A stretch of DNA of 64,000 bases from Rhizaria sp. SCN 62-66. Taxonomy: Eukaryota > Rhizaria, unplaced. The stretch lies in contig MEDY01000055.1 in the NCBI GenBank assembly GCA_001724265.1, forward strand, positions 1-64,000, written 5' to 3'. The notes below the pieces were generated by a model. It worked only from the letters and a program-made list of their open reading frames with translations. It did not search any database and had not been told where the DNA came from. This document shows positions 1 through 10,873 of the stretch, piece by piece (position 1 is the stretch's first letter; the number at the start of each line of letters is the position of its first letter). A program made the position numbers and the translations under genes.

Positions 1-3000
1 ACGACGAGGACGCCGACAGCTTCGCCGCCGCGTCAGCCGCGGCGGCTGCGGGCGTGGCGGGGGCCAAGTACGGCGCCGCCGCGTCGGCCGCGGCCGCGAC
101 CTGGGCCGCCGAGGGCGCGAGCGGCACGACGGCCCCCGCGCAGGCGCGCGCGAGCGGCGAGAGATACGCTGTGGCGGCCGAGAGCGATTGGGGCACCGCC
201 AGCGCGGCGCCGGGCGGCAGCGCGGAACACGCGGGCGAGGACAGCAGGCCGCCGCCCGCCGCCACGGCCGAGGGCGCGGCGGCGATGGCGGCGGCGATCG
301 GGCACGGCAGTCCGGCGGCCGCGGCGGCGGCGGCGGCGGCGGCCGCGCGGCGGGTCATGTCGTCGGTCGGCGTGAAGGGGATGACTGCGCCGGCCGCGGC
401 CGAGAGCATGCCAGTGCCGACGGGGGCGCCCGTGGGTAGCGCGGCGAGAGGCAGCGGCGTCGGGTAGCCCGCGGGGGCGAGCGCCGAGGACGTGACGCGC
501 GCGGCGGCGGCAATTACGGCGGCGGCGGCGGCCTCGGGCGCGGTGTCGTCGCCGGCACGCTCGTCCGCGGCGGCTGCGGCGACGGCGGCAGCGGTCACGG
601 CCGTAATGTGCGCCGGCGGCAGCACGTCGGCGCAGCCCGCGAAGAGCAGCGGGTTGCGGAGCCCGCGCGTGGAGGCGCCCGGCGCGATAGCGGTGGTGAC
701 GTCCCCCGTGTCAGCTGCAAGCAGCTCCTCGACGTCGTCCTCGTCGTCGGTGTAGTCGCCGTCCGAGTCGTCCGAGCCGTCGGTAGCGCTGTGGTCGGTC
801 GCCGCGCCGCTCGCGGCGGACTCGCTGTCTTCGTTGTAGCTGCTGACGCTGTCGCTGCGCGCGGCGACGCGCTGCTGTTGCTGCTGCATCTGCTGCTGTG
901 GGTTAGAGAAGCTCGAGCTTGAGACCGGGGGAGTGGCCTGAGCCCGGCCAGGATTTCGACTGTTGTTGTTACTGTTCCTGTTGCTGCTGTTGCGCGCGAC
1001 GGGCTCGTCGTCGGAGGAGGGCTCCTCGGCGGGCCCGCCGGTGCCGCGGTCGCCGGTGCCCGCCGCCGCGACGGCCGCGGCCACGCTCGCGTTGCTGAAC
1101 GAGCTGTTCTGGCTCCGGCTCATCTCGCTGCCAGCTACACTCTTCGCACCGCCGCCGCCGCCGCTGTTGAAGAAGAAAGAGCTGGCGATCGACGGTGGGT
1201 TCGTAAGCCTCGACGCGTACGGGTTCACCTTGTCCGGCTCGTCGTCGTCCGCGGCGCCGACCCCGCCGCCGCTGGCCGCGCTCAGCGTCGAGGACGAGGC
1301 CGAGAGGCGGCTGGCGAAGGCCGCACGCTGCGCAGCCGAGGGGCCGGGCGCAGGGCCCTCCTTGACCAATGGCGCTAGGGCCTTGGGGTCAAAGGGGTAG
1401 TAGCCCAGCGTCGGCGCAAGCGTGAAGACGAAGGTGCGGCCGTCGAGAAAGAGCGACTCCGAGTCCTGCCAGCGCATGGCGAAGCAGCCGATAAGCCCGC
1501 GCGCGTGCTTGACCACGAGCAGCTGCGGCCCCGCGTTGCGCGTGCGCGCCAGCATCGTGGCGAGGCTGTAGCCGTGCAGCGAGGAAGAGTACAGCAGCAC
1601 GGGGTCGCGCACCTTGACCTTAGCGGGCATCCAGTGGTACAGCACCATGAAGTCGCGCATCGATAGCAGCGACATCGCCAGGTCGCTCGGCGGTTTGGGC
1701 ACATAGAAGCACTTCATGCCGCTAAGTCCCGGCGGCAGCGGGCCCACAGCGGGGCCCTGCTGCATGAGCCGCGTGATGTCCTTGCGCGAAATCCCCAGCG
1801 CGCGCGACTGCTTCAGCAGCCCTTCCACGTCGTCGACGGCCTGCAGCAGCGCGAGGTTGTGCAGGAACTGCGCACGGGAGCCCGAACGCGCCAGCACGGC
1901 CTGGTGTTGCGTGAGGAACGCGACGCCGACGGAGACAAACGCCAGCAGCCCCTCAAGCACGAAGTAGTCGATGAGGCGCATGACGGTGTTGACGGAGAAG
2001 AAGGACACAAAGAGGCGCGAGAACCAGGCCCCGAAGACGGCCGCCGGGTGCAGCCCCACGCTGCACATGGCCGCGTAGAGCGCGGGCGCCGTGGAGCGGA
2101 GCACGGCGGCCGCGGCGCGGCACAGCGCTACGAACGACTCGCCGTCGGTTACGAGTGCGGGGCCCGAGGCCGCGAGACCCAGCGAGGACGATACGCGGAC
2201 CCCGGGCTGCCCAGGCTGCTGCTGCTGCCTCTGCGCCGCCGCCGCCGCTGCCCGCGCCGCGGCGGCCGCGGAGGAGGAAGAGGCGGCGACGGACTTGCGC
2301 ACGAGCGCCTCGGCGCAGGCGTAAGCCTCCGAGGGGGACATGACCGTGAGTAGCAGAAAGACGAAATCGGGCAGCGGCGGGCACGCCGAGAGCTCTGGGT
2401 GGCGCGCGGCGACGAGCGTAAGAATTTGCTGGCAGTGGTACAGGTGTCCGCGCGGAGGAAACGGGTGCGCCGCGCCGCGGTACGGGTACATCGGCGCGCG
2501 GTCTGCCGCGGGCGGCGGCGGCGGGCCCAGCGGCAGCAGCAGCGCAGACGCCGCCGTCGGCGCCGGCGACGGGGACCGCGGGCGCTGCTGAGGCTGCGCC
2601 TGCGACAGCGGTTGCTGCTCAGTGGCGCGGGAGCGCGGGCGGGCGGGCACGACGAGCGAGGGCGCGGGGGCCGGGGCGAGCGCCGAGGCGGCCGCGGAGG
2701 CCGAGGGAGCCTGCAGCGGCACGGGGCCGGCGACGCTGGGCGGCGGTAGCGGCCCCATGGTCATCTGAGGCGCTGCAGTGCTGGTCACGGCGGCGGCGGT
2801 CACGGCGGCGACGGCGACGGCGGGGCCCTCGAGCGCGTCGGCCATGGCCATTGCGGTGCTCCAGTCGAACGGCGAGCCGAAGGACGGGATCGCCTGGTGC
2901 GGCACGCCGCGCGGCAGCGCGCCCGTGTTGGGGAACAGCTGCCGTAGCTTGCGCGCATAGTACCGGTCGATCTCGAAGCGCGTGATGGCGGCGCTCTCCT

Positions 3001-3328
3001 CGGGAGAGCGCCCGGGCACGGCGTCGTAGGCGTCGCCCAGCAAGCAGCGCCGCCAGAAGTCCGCGCGCGTGCGCCACGGCGTCCCGTCGGGGTGTGGGCG
3101 GCGCCGCGCCGGCGCGGGCGCGGCGACGGCTCCGCCGTGGCCGTGGCCAACGGGGCGCGCCGAGGCGGCAGTGGCAGCGGCAGCGGAGGAGGGTGCGGCG
3201 GCCCTCTGCGGGGCTGGCGCGGCAGGGGCGGTGCCTGAGCGCGAGGAAGCTGTGAATGTGGAAGAGCGAGGAAACGACTGCGCGGAGCCGACCTTGAGAC
3301 CGTCCATGTTGGACGCGGAGGGGCGCAT
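1..3328 (-). CDS. TBC-TLDc domain protein, TBC1D24-like (partial, 3' end off window)
   Basis: One uninterrupted frame of 1,109 codons runs from an ATG at 3328, in a near-ideal Kozak context (CCGCCACCATG), to the left edge. Residues about 275-510 resemble a TBC (Rab-GAP) domain, for example RHPELSACPPLPDFVFLLL and YFVLEGLLAF. Residues about 530-646 are a TLDc domain (LLSMRDFMVLYHWMPAKVKV, LHGYSLATML, LGYYPFDPKALAP). TBC followed by TLDc is the TBC1D24/Skywalker order, a family acting on membrane traffic, often with a degenerate GAP site; I see no clear Arg or Gln finger. The remaining C-terminal part is low-complexity Ser/Ala/Gln sequence. I checked every in-frame stop possibility on this strand and found none. 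The domain call is fairly sure; Rab-GAP activity is not shown. Confidence 0.8.
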   Translation of the reverse strand, partial: MRPSASNMDGLKVGSAQSFPRSSTFTASSRSGTAPAAPAPQRAAAPSSAAAATAASARPVGHGHGGAVAAPAPARRRPHPDGTPWRTRADFWRRCLLGDAYDAVPGRSPEESAAITRFEIDRYYARKLRQLFPNTGALPRGVPHQAIPSFGSPFDWSTAMAMADALEGPAVAVAAVTAAAVTSTAAPQMTMGPLPPPSVAGPVPLQAPSASAAASALAPAPAPSLVVPARPRSRATEQQPLSQAQPQQRPRSPSPAPTAASALLLPLGPPPPPAADRAPMYPYRGAAHPFPPRGHLYHCQQILTLVAARHPELSACPPLPDFVFLLLTVMSPSEAYACAEALVRKSVAASSSSAAAAARAAAAAAQRQQQQPGQPGVRVSSSLGLAASGPALVTDGESFVALCRAAAAVLRSTAPALYAAMCSVGLHPAAVFGAWFSRLFVSFFSVNTVMRLIDYFVLEGLLAFVSVGVAFLTQHQAVLARSGSRAQFLHNLALLQAVDDVEGLLKQSRALGISRKDITRLMQQGPAVGPLPPGLSGMKCFYVPKPPSDLAMSLLSMRDFMVLYHWMPAKVKVRDPVLLYSSSLHGYSLATMLARTRNAGPQLLVVKHARGLIGCFAMRWQDSESLFLDGRTFVFTLAPTLGYYPFDPKALAPLVKEGPAPGPSAAQRAAFASRLSASSSTLSAASGGGVGAADDDEPDKVNPYASRLTNPPSIASSFFFNSGGGGGAKSVAGSEMSRSQNSSFSNASVAAAVAAAGTGDRGTGGPAEEPSSDDEPVARNSSNRNSNNNSRNPGRAQATPPVSSSSFSNPQQQMQQQQQRVAARSDSVSSYNEDSESAASGAATDHSATDGSDDSDGDYTDDEDDVEELLAADTGDVTTAIAPGASTRGLRNPLLFAGCADVLPPAHITAVTAAAVAAAAADERAGDDTAPEAAAAAVIAAAARVTSSALAPAGYPTPLPLAALPTGAPVGTGMLSAAAGAVIPFTPTDDMTRRAAAAAAAAAAAGLPCPIAAAIAAAPSAVAAGGGLLSSPACSALPPGAALAVPQSLSAATAYLSPLARACAGAVVPLAPSAAQVAAAADAAAPYLAPATPAAAAADAAAKLSASSS

Positions 3329-4009
3329 GGTGGCGGCGGAGCGCTGACGAGCGCGACAGGCCTGCGGAGATTCAGGGCGCGGGCAGGCAGGCAGAAGGGG
3401 TTCAGAGGCGTTTAATGGCAGATTAGGCAGAATCTCAAGTAGCAGTGGTGTAGGCACAATGTAGATATACGCGGATAGCGAGTGTTATAAGTTGAACGCG
3501 CGGTTTTAAAGACTGGCGGTAGTGAAAAGTCGGGAAACTCGCTGGAGAAATGAAATGACGCTAGACTCAGCAAAAATGTTGTGCAGCTCGACACAAAGGC
3601 CGTCAAAGTGCATTATCAAATCATGCCCAAATACAGAATCCAGCGTTCACCCATTAAGACTTATCAGAGAATTGTAACAATCTGGTAGACGCGAGATATT
3701 CCCTAGATTCATCACCCCCTTCCTCTCCAAACCCACGGCGCCCGGGTTGATCGACACCCGACCGTGGAAGGGTAGGTCTCAACTGGACAGCCAAAAACAA
3801 TTGCCAGGTATACCATACGCCGCCATAGCTTGCGTTTGATACCGTTACCCCAGCCTTTAAATTAGGCGCATGCATACATTCATGAAATAACATTTTACAA
3901 TATCGTGTCTATATGCCCCTGTGCGTGTTTCTGTCCTTGCTAACCGTTACACTCCTCGTCCCATACGTTTCCTGCTTTCCCTTGCTCCCGTCCCCTCCCA
4001 GCGCTTCCG
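3329..4009. other. Divergent intergenic region
   Basis: This is the presumed promoter region shared by the TBC-TLDc gene (left) and the SRPBCC-like gene (right). It is AT-richer than the flanking exons. It contains the nested inverted repeat at 3733-3767 listed separately. No gene is seen. Confidence 0.5.
3733..3767. repeat. Nested inverted repeat
   Basis: Outer arms CCACGG (3733-3738) and CCGTGG (3762-3767) enclose inner arms CGGGT (3743-3747) and ACCCG (3756-3760) around an 8-nt loop. The outer arms are separated from the inner ones by 4 nt on one side and 1 nt on the other. It could form a two-tier hairpin or be a dyad protein-binding site; no function is known. Confidence 0.45.
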
Positions 4010-5959
4010 ATGTCTTCCGCGGCAGCGCTTTCTGCCACCCACGGCGCTTTTCACCACTCCGGCGGCGCGTCCTCATCATCCCGCAAGCCCGCGGGCGCGG
4101 GCGCGGCCTCGGGCGGCGCGGGCTCGAAGCTTGTCGTGACGCACCACCCCGCGACCTACTGCAAGCGCGTCATCGCGCGCGTCGAGGAGCCCATCGCGCT
4201 CCCCGCCGCGCTCGCCTGGTCCATCATTGGCGACTGGGCCGCGGACTGGCTCTCGACCGACCTCGCCACCGCCGCCGCCTCCGTGGCGTCCCCGTCCGAC
4301 TCGCTCCTCGCCGCGCCCCCCGTCAACGCCGCCGCCACCGCTGCGGGCGCCGCCGCTGCTGGCGCGGCCGCGACGCCCGTCGCGTTCGTCGTGTCGCTCT
4401 CGCAGGACGGGCTGACGCGCGAGCTGCGGTCCGCCGCGGACGCTGCCACGCACCCGCTGTCCCCACGCGCGCAGACGATCCGCCCCGTGACCGAGACGCT
4501 GCTGTCACAGAACCCCGCGCAGATGACCTACACATACACCCGCAAGTGCGCCACCGCGCTCGCGTCGCCCGTCGCCGCGCTCGCCGCCGATGCCGCCGCG
4601 GGCCCGCTCTTCGCCGCCTCCGCCCTGGCCTCCGCAGCCAACGGCGGCAACGGCTCTGCCGAGACTGACGACGATGAGGGCCTCCGCGCCGCAGACGCCG
4701 CCGCGGCCGCCGCGCTCGCCGCCCACCGCGCCGCGGCCGCCGCGCGCCTTGCACCTTTTGCCCCCGCCGCCGCCGCGGCCGCCGCGGGCGACGCCGCGGG
4801 CGCCGAGGCCGCCGCCGAGGCCGCCGGCGCTGCCGCCAACGCGTGCCCCTACGCACGCGCGTTCGGCGCGGCCGGGCTGGAGGCGTCCCCGCTGGCGCTG
4901 ACGGACCGCGGATCGCCGTTCGCGGCCGCGTTCCCGTTTGTGAATCACGTCGCGACGTTCCGCGTAGTCCCCACCGCCTTCGACCGCTGTCTGCTCGTAT
5001 GGGAGATGTCGGCGCAGCCCTACATCCCGCCCTACTCGACCTCCGTGTCCACTGCGGCGTCGTCCTCTTCCTCGTCTTCCTCCGCGTCCTCGTCCTCATC
5101 GTCCTCCGCCTCGGGCTCGGTCGCCCCGTCCCCCGCCGCCGCCTCGGCGCCAGCCGCGGGCTCTTTCTCCGCGCTCGCGGCCTCCATGCGCGCCTCCTCC
5201 GCCGCCCGCGCCCGCCCCCCGGTCTCCACCACGAACGCTACTAGCAGCGCCAGCAACGCCAGCTGCGCCGCGCATGGCGACGACGGCGAGCCACTGGCGG
5301 TGCGCTGCGCGCGTGCCGAGCGCGACGTGTGGTTCGAGCTGCACCGCTCCATGCTCTGCTGCCTGCCCTTTGTCCGCGCCACTCTCGCGCCGCTCCTTTC
5401 GGAGCCCTCGCTCTCGGCCGGCCACGCTTCCGCGGCCGGCGCCGGCGGCTTCGTCTCGCCGCCCCCCGTGGCCGCGGGCGCGCTCGAGGCCCTGCGCGCG
5501 GCCGTGCCCGCCGCCTTCGTGCGCGGGCTCGCCGACCAGTGGCCCTCGGTCCTCCCCAGCCCCAACCCCGGTCCCAGCGCCAACAGCGGCGTCAGCTCGT
5601 CAGCCTCGACGGGCAGCAAGGCGGCCGCCGTGGCGGTTACGGGAGCGGCCCGCGCGACGCTGCCTGTGCTGGTCGCTGCGCTGGCGGCCGCGGCCGAGGC
5701 CGTCGAGGACTGGGAACGTCGCGCCGAGGAGAACCGCCGTGCGCGCGCGCGCTCGCCGCTGACACCGGCGCTGCGGCCGTTCAACCCCGTGCACTTCGTC
5801 GCCAGTTACATCATGCAGCACAATCCGAGCCAGGCGTCAGCGCAGCAGCACGGCGGGCAGGGCCAGGATCACGGCGCCGGCGCCGACGCCGTGGCGCAGT
5901 TCGAGGGCGCGATCGGACAGATGCTGCAGCAGCGGCAGGCGTCCTCGGCCAACGCATGA
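4010..5959 (+). CDS. SRPBCC (START/Bet v 1-like) superfamily candidate
   Basis: Single-exon frame of 649 aa ending in TGA. From about residue 50 the sequence YCKRVIARVEEPIALPAALA, followed by a W-x-I-I-G-D-W stretch, resembles the first strand and helix of an SRPBCC ligand-binding fold. FVVSLSQDGLTRELRS and a later VTETLLSQNPAQMTYTYT strand fit the same fold, as does FVNHVATFRVVPTAFDRCLL then VWEMSAQP near residue 325. Long Ala-rich and Ser-rich insertions separate these blocks, as in neighbouring proteins. No signal peptide or membrane segment is seen. If the fold is right it would bind a hydrophobic ligand; the substrate cannot be read from the sequence. The 3' flank turns AT-rich about 60 bases after the stop. 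Confidence 0.6.
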   Translation: MSSAAALSATHGAFHHSGGASSSSRKPAGAGAASGGAGSKLVVTHHPATYCKRVIARVEEPIALPAALAWSIIGDWAADWLSTDLATAAASVASPSDSLLAAPPVNAAATAAGAAAAGAAATPVAFVVSLSQDGLTRELRSAADAATHPLSPRAQTIRPVTETLLSQNPAQMTYTYTRKCATALASPVAALAADAAAGPLFAASALASAANGGNGSAETDDDEGLRAADAAAAAALAAHRAAAAARLAPFAPAAAAAAAGDAAGAEAAAEAAGAAANACPYARAFGAAGLEASPLALTDRGSPFAAAFPFVNHVATFRVVPTAFDRCLLVWEMSAQPYIPPYSTSVSTAASSSSSSSSASSSSSSSASGSVAPSPAAASAPAAGSFSALAASMRASSAARARPPVSTTNATSSASNASCAAHGDDGEPLAVRCARAERDVWFELHRSMLCCLPFVRATLAPLLSEPSLSAGHASAAGAGGFVSPPPVAAGALEALRAAVPAAFVRGLADQWPSVLPSPNPGPSANSGVSSSASTGSKAAAVAVTGAARATLPVLVAALAAAAEAVEDWERRAEENRRARARSPLTPALRPFNPVHFVASYIMQHNPSQASAQQHGGQGQDHGAGADAVAQFEGAIGQMLQQRQASSANA

Positions 5960-6665
5960 GCCGCGGCTGGCGAGGCAACGCAGCGCCACAGCCGGTGAAG
6001 GGCTATGAAGCGCAGTTGAAGTGACGATGATGAGCAAGTGTCAAGCCGTGACAGACAGTTTTTAGACGCAGTTACCAGTGTCTTGTATGCTGAGTTACGA
6101 TGATATTTCTCGAAGATGGCCACATTATGATTGAGATAGACTTGGTTTAGCGTGAAGCAGGCCTAAATATTATCTCAATAATACAATAAACAATTGAACA
6201 AGCTTTTACAATCATACTTTAGCACATAAAGTGAATGTACGAACGATGTGGCATGCTACTCTTAATTCAAATATTACGCTATATATTCGGCATGTACGAG
6301 ACAATAAACGTTTTACACAAAGAACACGAATTATAACAATATAAAACTGTATTCAATCTAACTAATGTAAACATAATTTTCAACTCTTCTAAAGAGCGAA
6401 AAATCAACAAATTGCGATTGGGTTGTAGTCTGACAACTCGAAACCACGTCAAGTAGACTAGGGAACCACGATAAGTGAACAAAGTAAAGAGAAACAACAC
6501 TTGATGACACTTTTCCGGTCTTTACTGAATAGAAAAAACACGAAGCAGTCAAAAAGCATCATATATCGTGTTATTTCTCTTCGTTTGCAGAGGTTTCACC
6601 AATCTGTCATCGATTTTCCTGATTTTCTTTTCTTCAACTGCTGCTCGTTATTTCAATCACCTCGC
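5960..6665. other. Convergent intergenic region
   Basis: AT-rich spacer between the 3' ends of the SRPBCC-like and enkurin genes. It must hold both 3' UTRs and polyadenylation signals. No gene or structured element is recognised. Confidence 0.5.
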
Positions 6666-8078
6666 TTAGGGCTTGACGTAAACCTTGTCGTGCGACAGCG
6701 CCTTGATCATGCCCTCGAGCTGCTTCACCACGGCCTCAGCCTCGGCCTTCTTGCGCTTGCGGCTCTCGGTCTCGACCACGAGCGGGAAAGCCGCCAGCGC
6801 GCGCTCGGCCGCCGTGAGGCGCTCCTGCAGCGCCGCCAGCGTGGCCAGCCGCTCCGATTCGGGCATCAGCACCATCCCGCGCGACGCCTCGCGCGCGCGC
6901 GCCTCGGCCTCGGCGGCGGCGGCGGCCGCGGCGGCCTGCTCCTGCTGCCGCTGCTGCAGATACGCCGGCACGCGACCGTAGTCGTTGTGCACGTCCACTG
7001 GCCGGTGCGGGTTCGTCTAAATAGTTCCAAGCATAAATCAATATATCGCCAAATTGTGCAAAAATGAGGCGTACAACCCAAACAAGAATGATACGTAGTG
7101 CTATGTGAGCGTTTGTGAAAAGGAGTGAGTGTTGTAAAATGGAATACAGAATCGAGATTATATCCACCAAACAATACGATACTAGTACAAACTAAAGGCA
7201 AAGTACATGAAATAGTTAATTACATCCTGTAGCAAGAATTTGTCTCAATATTCAATTAATAAAGCGTTCAAAGCCACTTAAACGAGTGCTCCTATCGCAA
7301 CGTACCTCGGGCTCCGTGGCCCGGACGGAGCCGCTGTGGTAGTTCTTGGAGTTGAACTGCGAGCTCGTGATGGCGTCCACGGTGTTCTTGGCAACAAAGT
7401 TCACGTTCTCGCTGCGCGCGTGCGTGTCGGCAAGCGCGCGCGACTGCGCCGAGAGCTCCGCCTTGCTGGGCAGTGGGGCCTTGTTGACCCCGACACGGGT
7501 ATGCGGGCCGGCTGCCGCGGCGGCGGCGGCGGTGGCGGCGGAGCGGCGCGCGGCGGCGGCGGCGGCAACGCTGCTGCCAGACGCACGTGGCGCGTTGCCA
7601 CCGGCGGCGGACGACGCGCCGTGGCTGCTGTTGCTGTTGCCGTTGCCGCTGTTGATGCTAGGAACGGGGGTGGAGCGGGTGTCAGAGTGCAGGCGGCCGG
7701 GCACGTCCTGGAAGCGCGTCATCTTGAACTTCTCTGCGGCGGCCTGGTCCGCAGCATCGGCGTCACGCGCCTTGACAATCGCTTGCATGGACTTGATTCG
7801 CTGGCGGTTCTGCTGTGCGAAGTTGGGTTGCGCCGCGCTGCCAGCAGCGGGGCGAGGGGCGCCCGCGCGGGGACCGGCCTGGGGGCCAGCCATCGCACCA
7901 GCAGCGCCAGAGCCTACACAAGGAGAAGGATAATTATTCAATAATGCAATAAGTAAGAGTATATTGTGGATAACTGGACAATCACGTCGGTAGCTGTTGA
8001 GAAAAACGATGGGGAGGGGAGGGACTTACCGGACATGGCCTGCATCATGCGCTCACGCGCATTAGCGGGATTCTGCAT
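6666..8078 (-). CDS. Enkurin-domain protein
   Basis: Three exons, complement of 6666-7016, 7306-7913 and 8030-8078, give 335 aa and a TAA stop. Introns are phase 1 (donor GTAAGT) and phase 0 (donor GTACGT). Residues about 220-335, in the last exon, form an enkurin domain: a GRVPAYLQQR block, then GMVLMPESERLATLAALQER, a coiled stretch, and the C-terminal EGMIKALSHDKVYVKP, which matches the conserved enkurin end. Enkurin proteins are axonemal microtubule inner proteins or calmodulin/TRPC adaptors, so this supports a flagellated cell. The upstream 219 residues are Ala/Ser/Asn-rich with basic helical patches (QNRQRIKSMQAIVKARDAD). Start chosen at 8078 because the short first exon splices in frame to the second. 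Confidence 0.85.
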
Positions 8079-8502
8079 AGAAGCACCGCTATGAAACCAA
8101 AAATTAAAGTAAGGAATGTAGTTGTTAGCTTACATTATATAACGAGAAGTCCAATTTAAAGTTGTGTGACGGCGGGTCATGCTGTACAGAGAACGTTTTT
8201 TTAAGAGGTCATCGGCCTCAACGGCTCGATTCCCTCTCCACCGTTCTTACTCCAGAAACACTAATCGTGCATTATCTCACAGGTTGAACAAGTTTTCAAG
8301 TTATAGATGCGGAATATATGAATTATGACTAATGTATTATTATGATACGGCACTATTTACTCTTGATTATGCAATTACATACGGATATTGTGTCAATATT
8401 ACTGATGGCCACAAACTTACATTGAATGGCCATACTACCACTAACAAAGCACGAGTTCACAGTATTATTCTCAGACTCTGCGTGTACATGTGCATATAGG
8501 TC
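8079..8502. other. Intergenic region, upstream of the enkurin gene
   Basis: AT-rich spacer between two minus-strand genes; it would include the enkurin promoter and the 3' UTR of the upstream gene. A weak B-box-like string near 8228-8240 does not fold into a tRNA. Nothing else is seen. Confidence 0.5.
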
Positions 8503-10873
8503 TCAATCAGCCCCGGCGTCGGCGTCCGCGAGCGCCTGTGCGTTGGCAACGATGGCCTCGGCGAACTCGCTCGCCACGGCGTCCATGTCTGCGTCGCTGG
8601 CGGTCAACAAAGCGGTCACAGACTCGACGTCAACTGCAGTGGCACCAGCGGCACCACCAGCCACACCACCGAAACTATTGCTGCGACCATAAATACTGTC
8701 CATATTGTCATTATTCACGCCGTCGTCGCCGTTAGCGGCGCTGCTGAGCTGTTCGTTTTCGCTCTCTGCAATGGCGGCGGCGGCGGCGGCGAGGTCCTCA
8801 GGCGACAGCGAGGCCAGCAGAGCAACCACGTCCGTCTCTGTCTCCGTCTCAGACCCAGAGACAGACTGTGAGCCTGAGGTCGAGTCGACGTGCAAGTGGA
8901 GGAATTCAGCGTCTGCGTCTGCGTCTGCGTCAGAGTCGAGGAGCAGCGACATGAGGTCGATATTATCGCCGAACACGTCACTGTCATCGCCCCCACCATC
9001 GCCATTGTACACAGTCTCTGACGTCACCGTGTACGTCTCCACGGTGTTGCCGTCGGAGTTGCGATCGGTGCTCACAGTCTCTGTGCGGCTCTGTGAGTAA
9101 CCGACACCACTCTCAGTGCCGCGCACCTGCTGCTGTTGCTCACTCTCTTGCTGACTCTTTTCGCGGTTACTCACCATCGCGCCAAATCCAGCGCCCAACA
9201 GCTCAAACATGGCTTCTTCGCTCATATCTTCCAAATCATCGCCGAATACAGCAAACTCATCGTCGCTTTCAGACTCAGCCGTCGTGTCGGTGGCTTGACC
9301 CTTGGCCTTTTTGGGTCCCATAGAGGCAAACAAAGCGCGCGCTAATGCGTCAGCCTCTTCGTCGCTCATCTCATCACTCTCACCGTCAGAGACAGTGTTA
9401 CTTTCAATGTCACTGTCATCAACACTCGCATTGGCCATGTTGCTACGGTTCACACTCGTGGAAGCGTTGCCGTCATTGCCGGCGCTGTTCATTTTCGTGT
9501 CGTTCATCTACATCGGAACACCGCCGTCCACCCCATATCCCTCACTCTCCTCATACGCTATCCCGTCAGCGTTGCCATCGCCATTGGTTTTATCACTGAA
9601 GTTGTCACCGTCACCCGCACCGGCAGCGTTCCCGCGGCCCGTGAGCGCCTCCGGCCCGCCCATGGCGAGCACGTCGCGCCACAGCTCCTCCAGCGCGTCC
9701 CCGCCCTCCCCGCGGGCCGCCTTGACGTCTGCGGCGAAGCCGGCGCCGGCGCGGCGGGTGGCGATCGCGCCAGAGCCGTCGAGGTCCTGCGTGACCGAGG
9801 CGGACAGCGACGGGGACGAAGCGGGTGAGGAGAGGTCGTCGAGCAGCAGCGAGGAGTAAAGGCCGAGCACGACGGCCAGGCGGTCGAAGGCGGGCAGGGT
9901 GCCGTCTGCGAGTGGGGCGAGGTAAGGCAACGTTAGTTTCAGAGGGTAAACATAAACATAGTTGACGTGGGTCAGTGAAGAGAGAGTCAAGAAAAACTGA
10001 GAAAACGATTTAAAAAGTCAATATTAACATAATAGCTAAAACCCCGGATAAATTCACCTCATCAAATTGGTTTGTAAAGGTATAGCAAAGCTATATGACG
10101 ATTAAGTGTGTTATGTACGGTATGGCGTTGATGCGTACCGTCCTCTGGCGTGATGTAGATGTCCTTGTCTGAAAGCCCAATAAAGTGGTCAAACAGCGGC
10201 GCGGGCAGAAGGTGCTCGACGCGGATGCTGCTGCACGAGGCTAGGATGACGCAGTGAAAGCGTAAGAACGGGGACAGCGCCTACAAACGTGCAAAATAGA
10301 AAAAGACACGCATTGGTTCACATAATATAGACACATACGGGGTCAGCACAGAGGTATAACAAAGAAGGAGCATAAAAAAATTAGTATATATGAGATTCAC
10401 ATTGTTTCGTTACGTTTGTGACGTACCGCGACGGCGGAGCGTGCGGGCTGGACCGCGGTGTCGTTGAGCCAGGGAAAGGGCTCGGGCCAGCCCCAAACAA
10501 AAGGCTCCTTGACGCCGTGGCGGTACAGCGGGTCCGCGAACGGCGGCGTGACCATGTACGCGAACGAGTCCTGCGGGTTGCCAGTCTCCGAGGGCGTGAT
10601 GGTCTCGTTGTCGTTGGTGGTGTGGGCGAGCACGATCACCAGCGTGTCAGTCGGCAGATTCAGCAAGTCGCTCTCGGTGGGGCCGTAGAGGACGTGGGGC
10701 GCTTCGAAGTCGGGGTAAAACTTAAGAGCCTTGGTGATGGGAGTGATGTCCAGATCAAGGTCGCCCTCCTCGCCGAGGACGGCGATCACGGGCCGAAACG
10801 GGTCGCCCAAGGAAGCGGGCAGCAACGCGAGGAGCACCGCTGCACACAACAGCGCGTACAAGGATACGCGCAT
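8503..10873 (-). CDS. Secreted or surface acidic protein of unknown family, with one in-frame TAG
   Basis: Exons are complement of 8503-9905, 10139-10280 and 10427-10873. Splice phases (0, then 1) agree, and the total is 664 codons including the TGA stop. The N-terminus MRVSLYALLCAAVLLALLPA is a good signal peptide. Potential N-glycosylation sites (NET, NDT) follow. The first half (residues 25-250) looks globular, with VIAVLGEEGDLDLDITPITK and LFDHFIGLSDKDIYITPED; I do not recognise the fold. TAG at 9508-9510 (codon 329) interrupts the frame and is followed directly by ATG in the same frame and 334 more open codons. That tail is very acidic and Ser/Asp/Glu-rich. If TAG were a stop, the tail could instead be a separate gene, but no space for a promoter is left. 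A GTG just upstream of the ATG was not used as start. Confidence 0.6.
9508..9510 (-). other. In-frame TAG (probable sense codon)
   Basis: TAG at codon 329 of the acidic secreted protein, context VPM-TAG-MND. The frame is open for about 130 codons before it in the same exon and 334 codons after it. This is the weakest of the five TAG cases because the family is unknown. Confidence 0.6.

Noticed and set aside
8195-8245. Possible tRNA with B-box-like CGGCTCGATTCC
   Set aside because: The T-stem and acceptor stem do not pair and no A box is found at the right distance.
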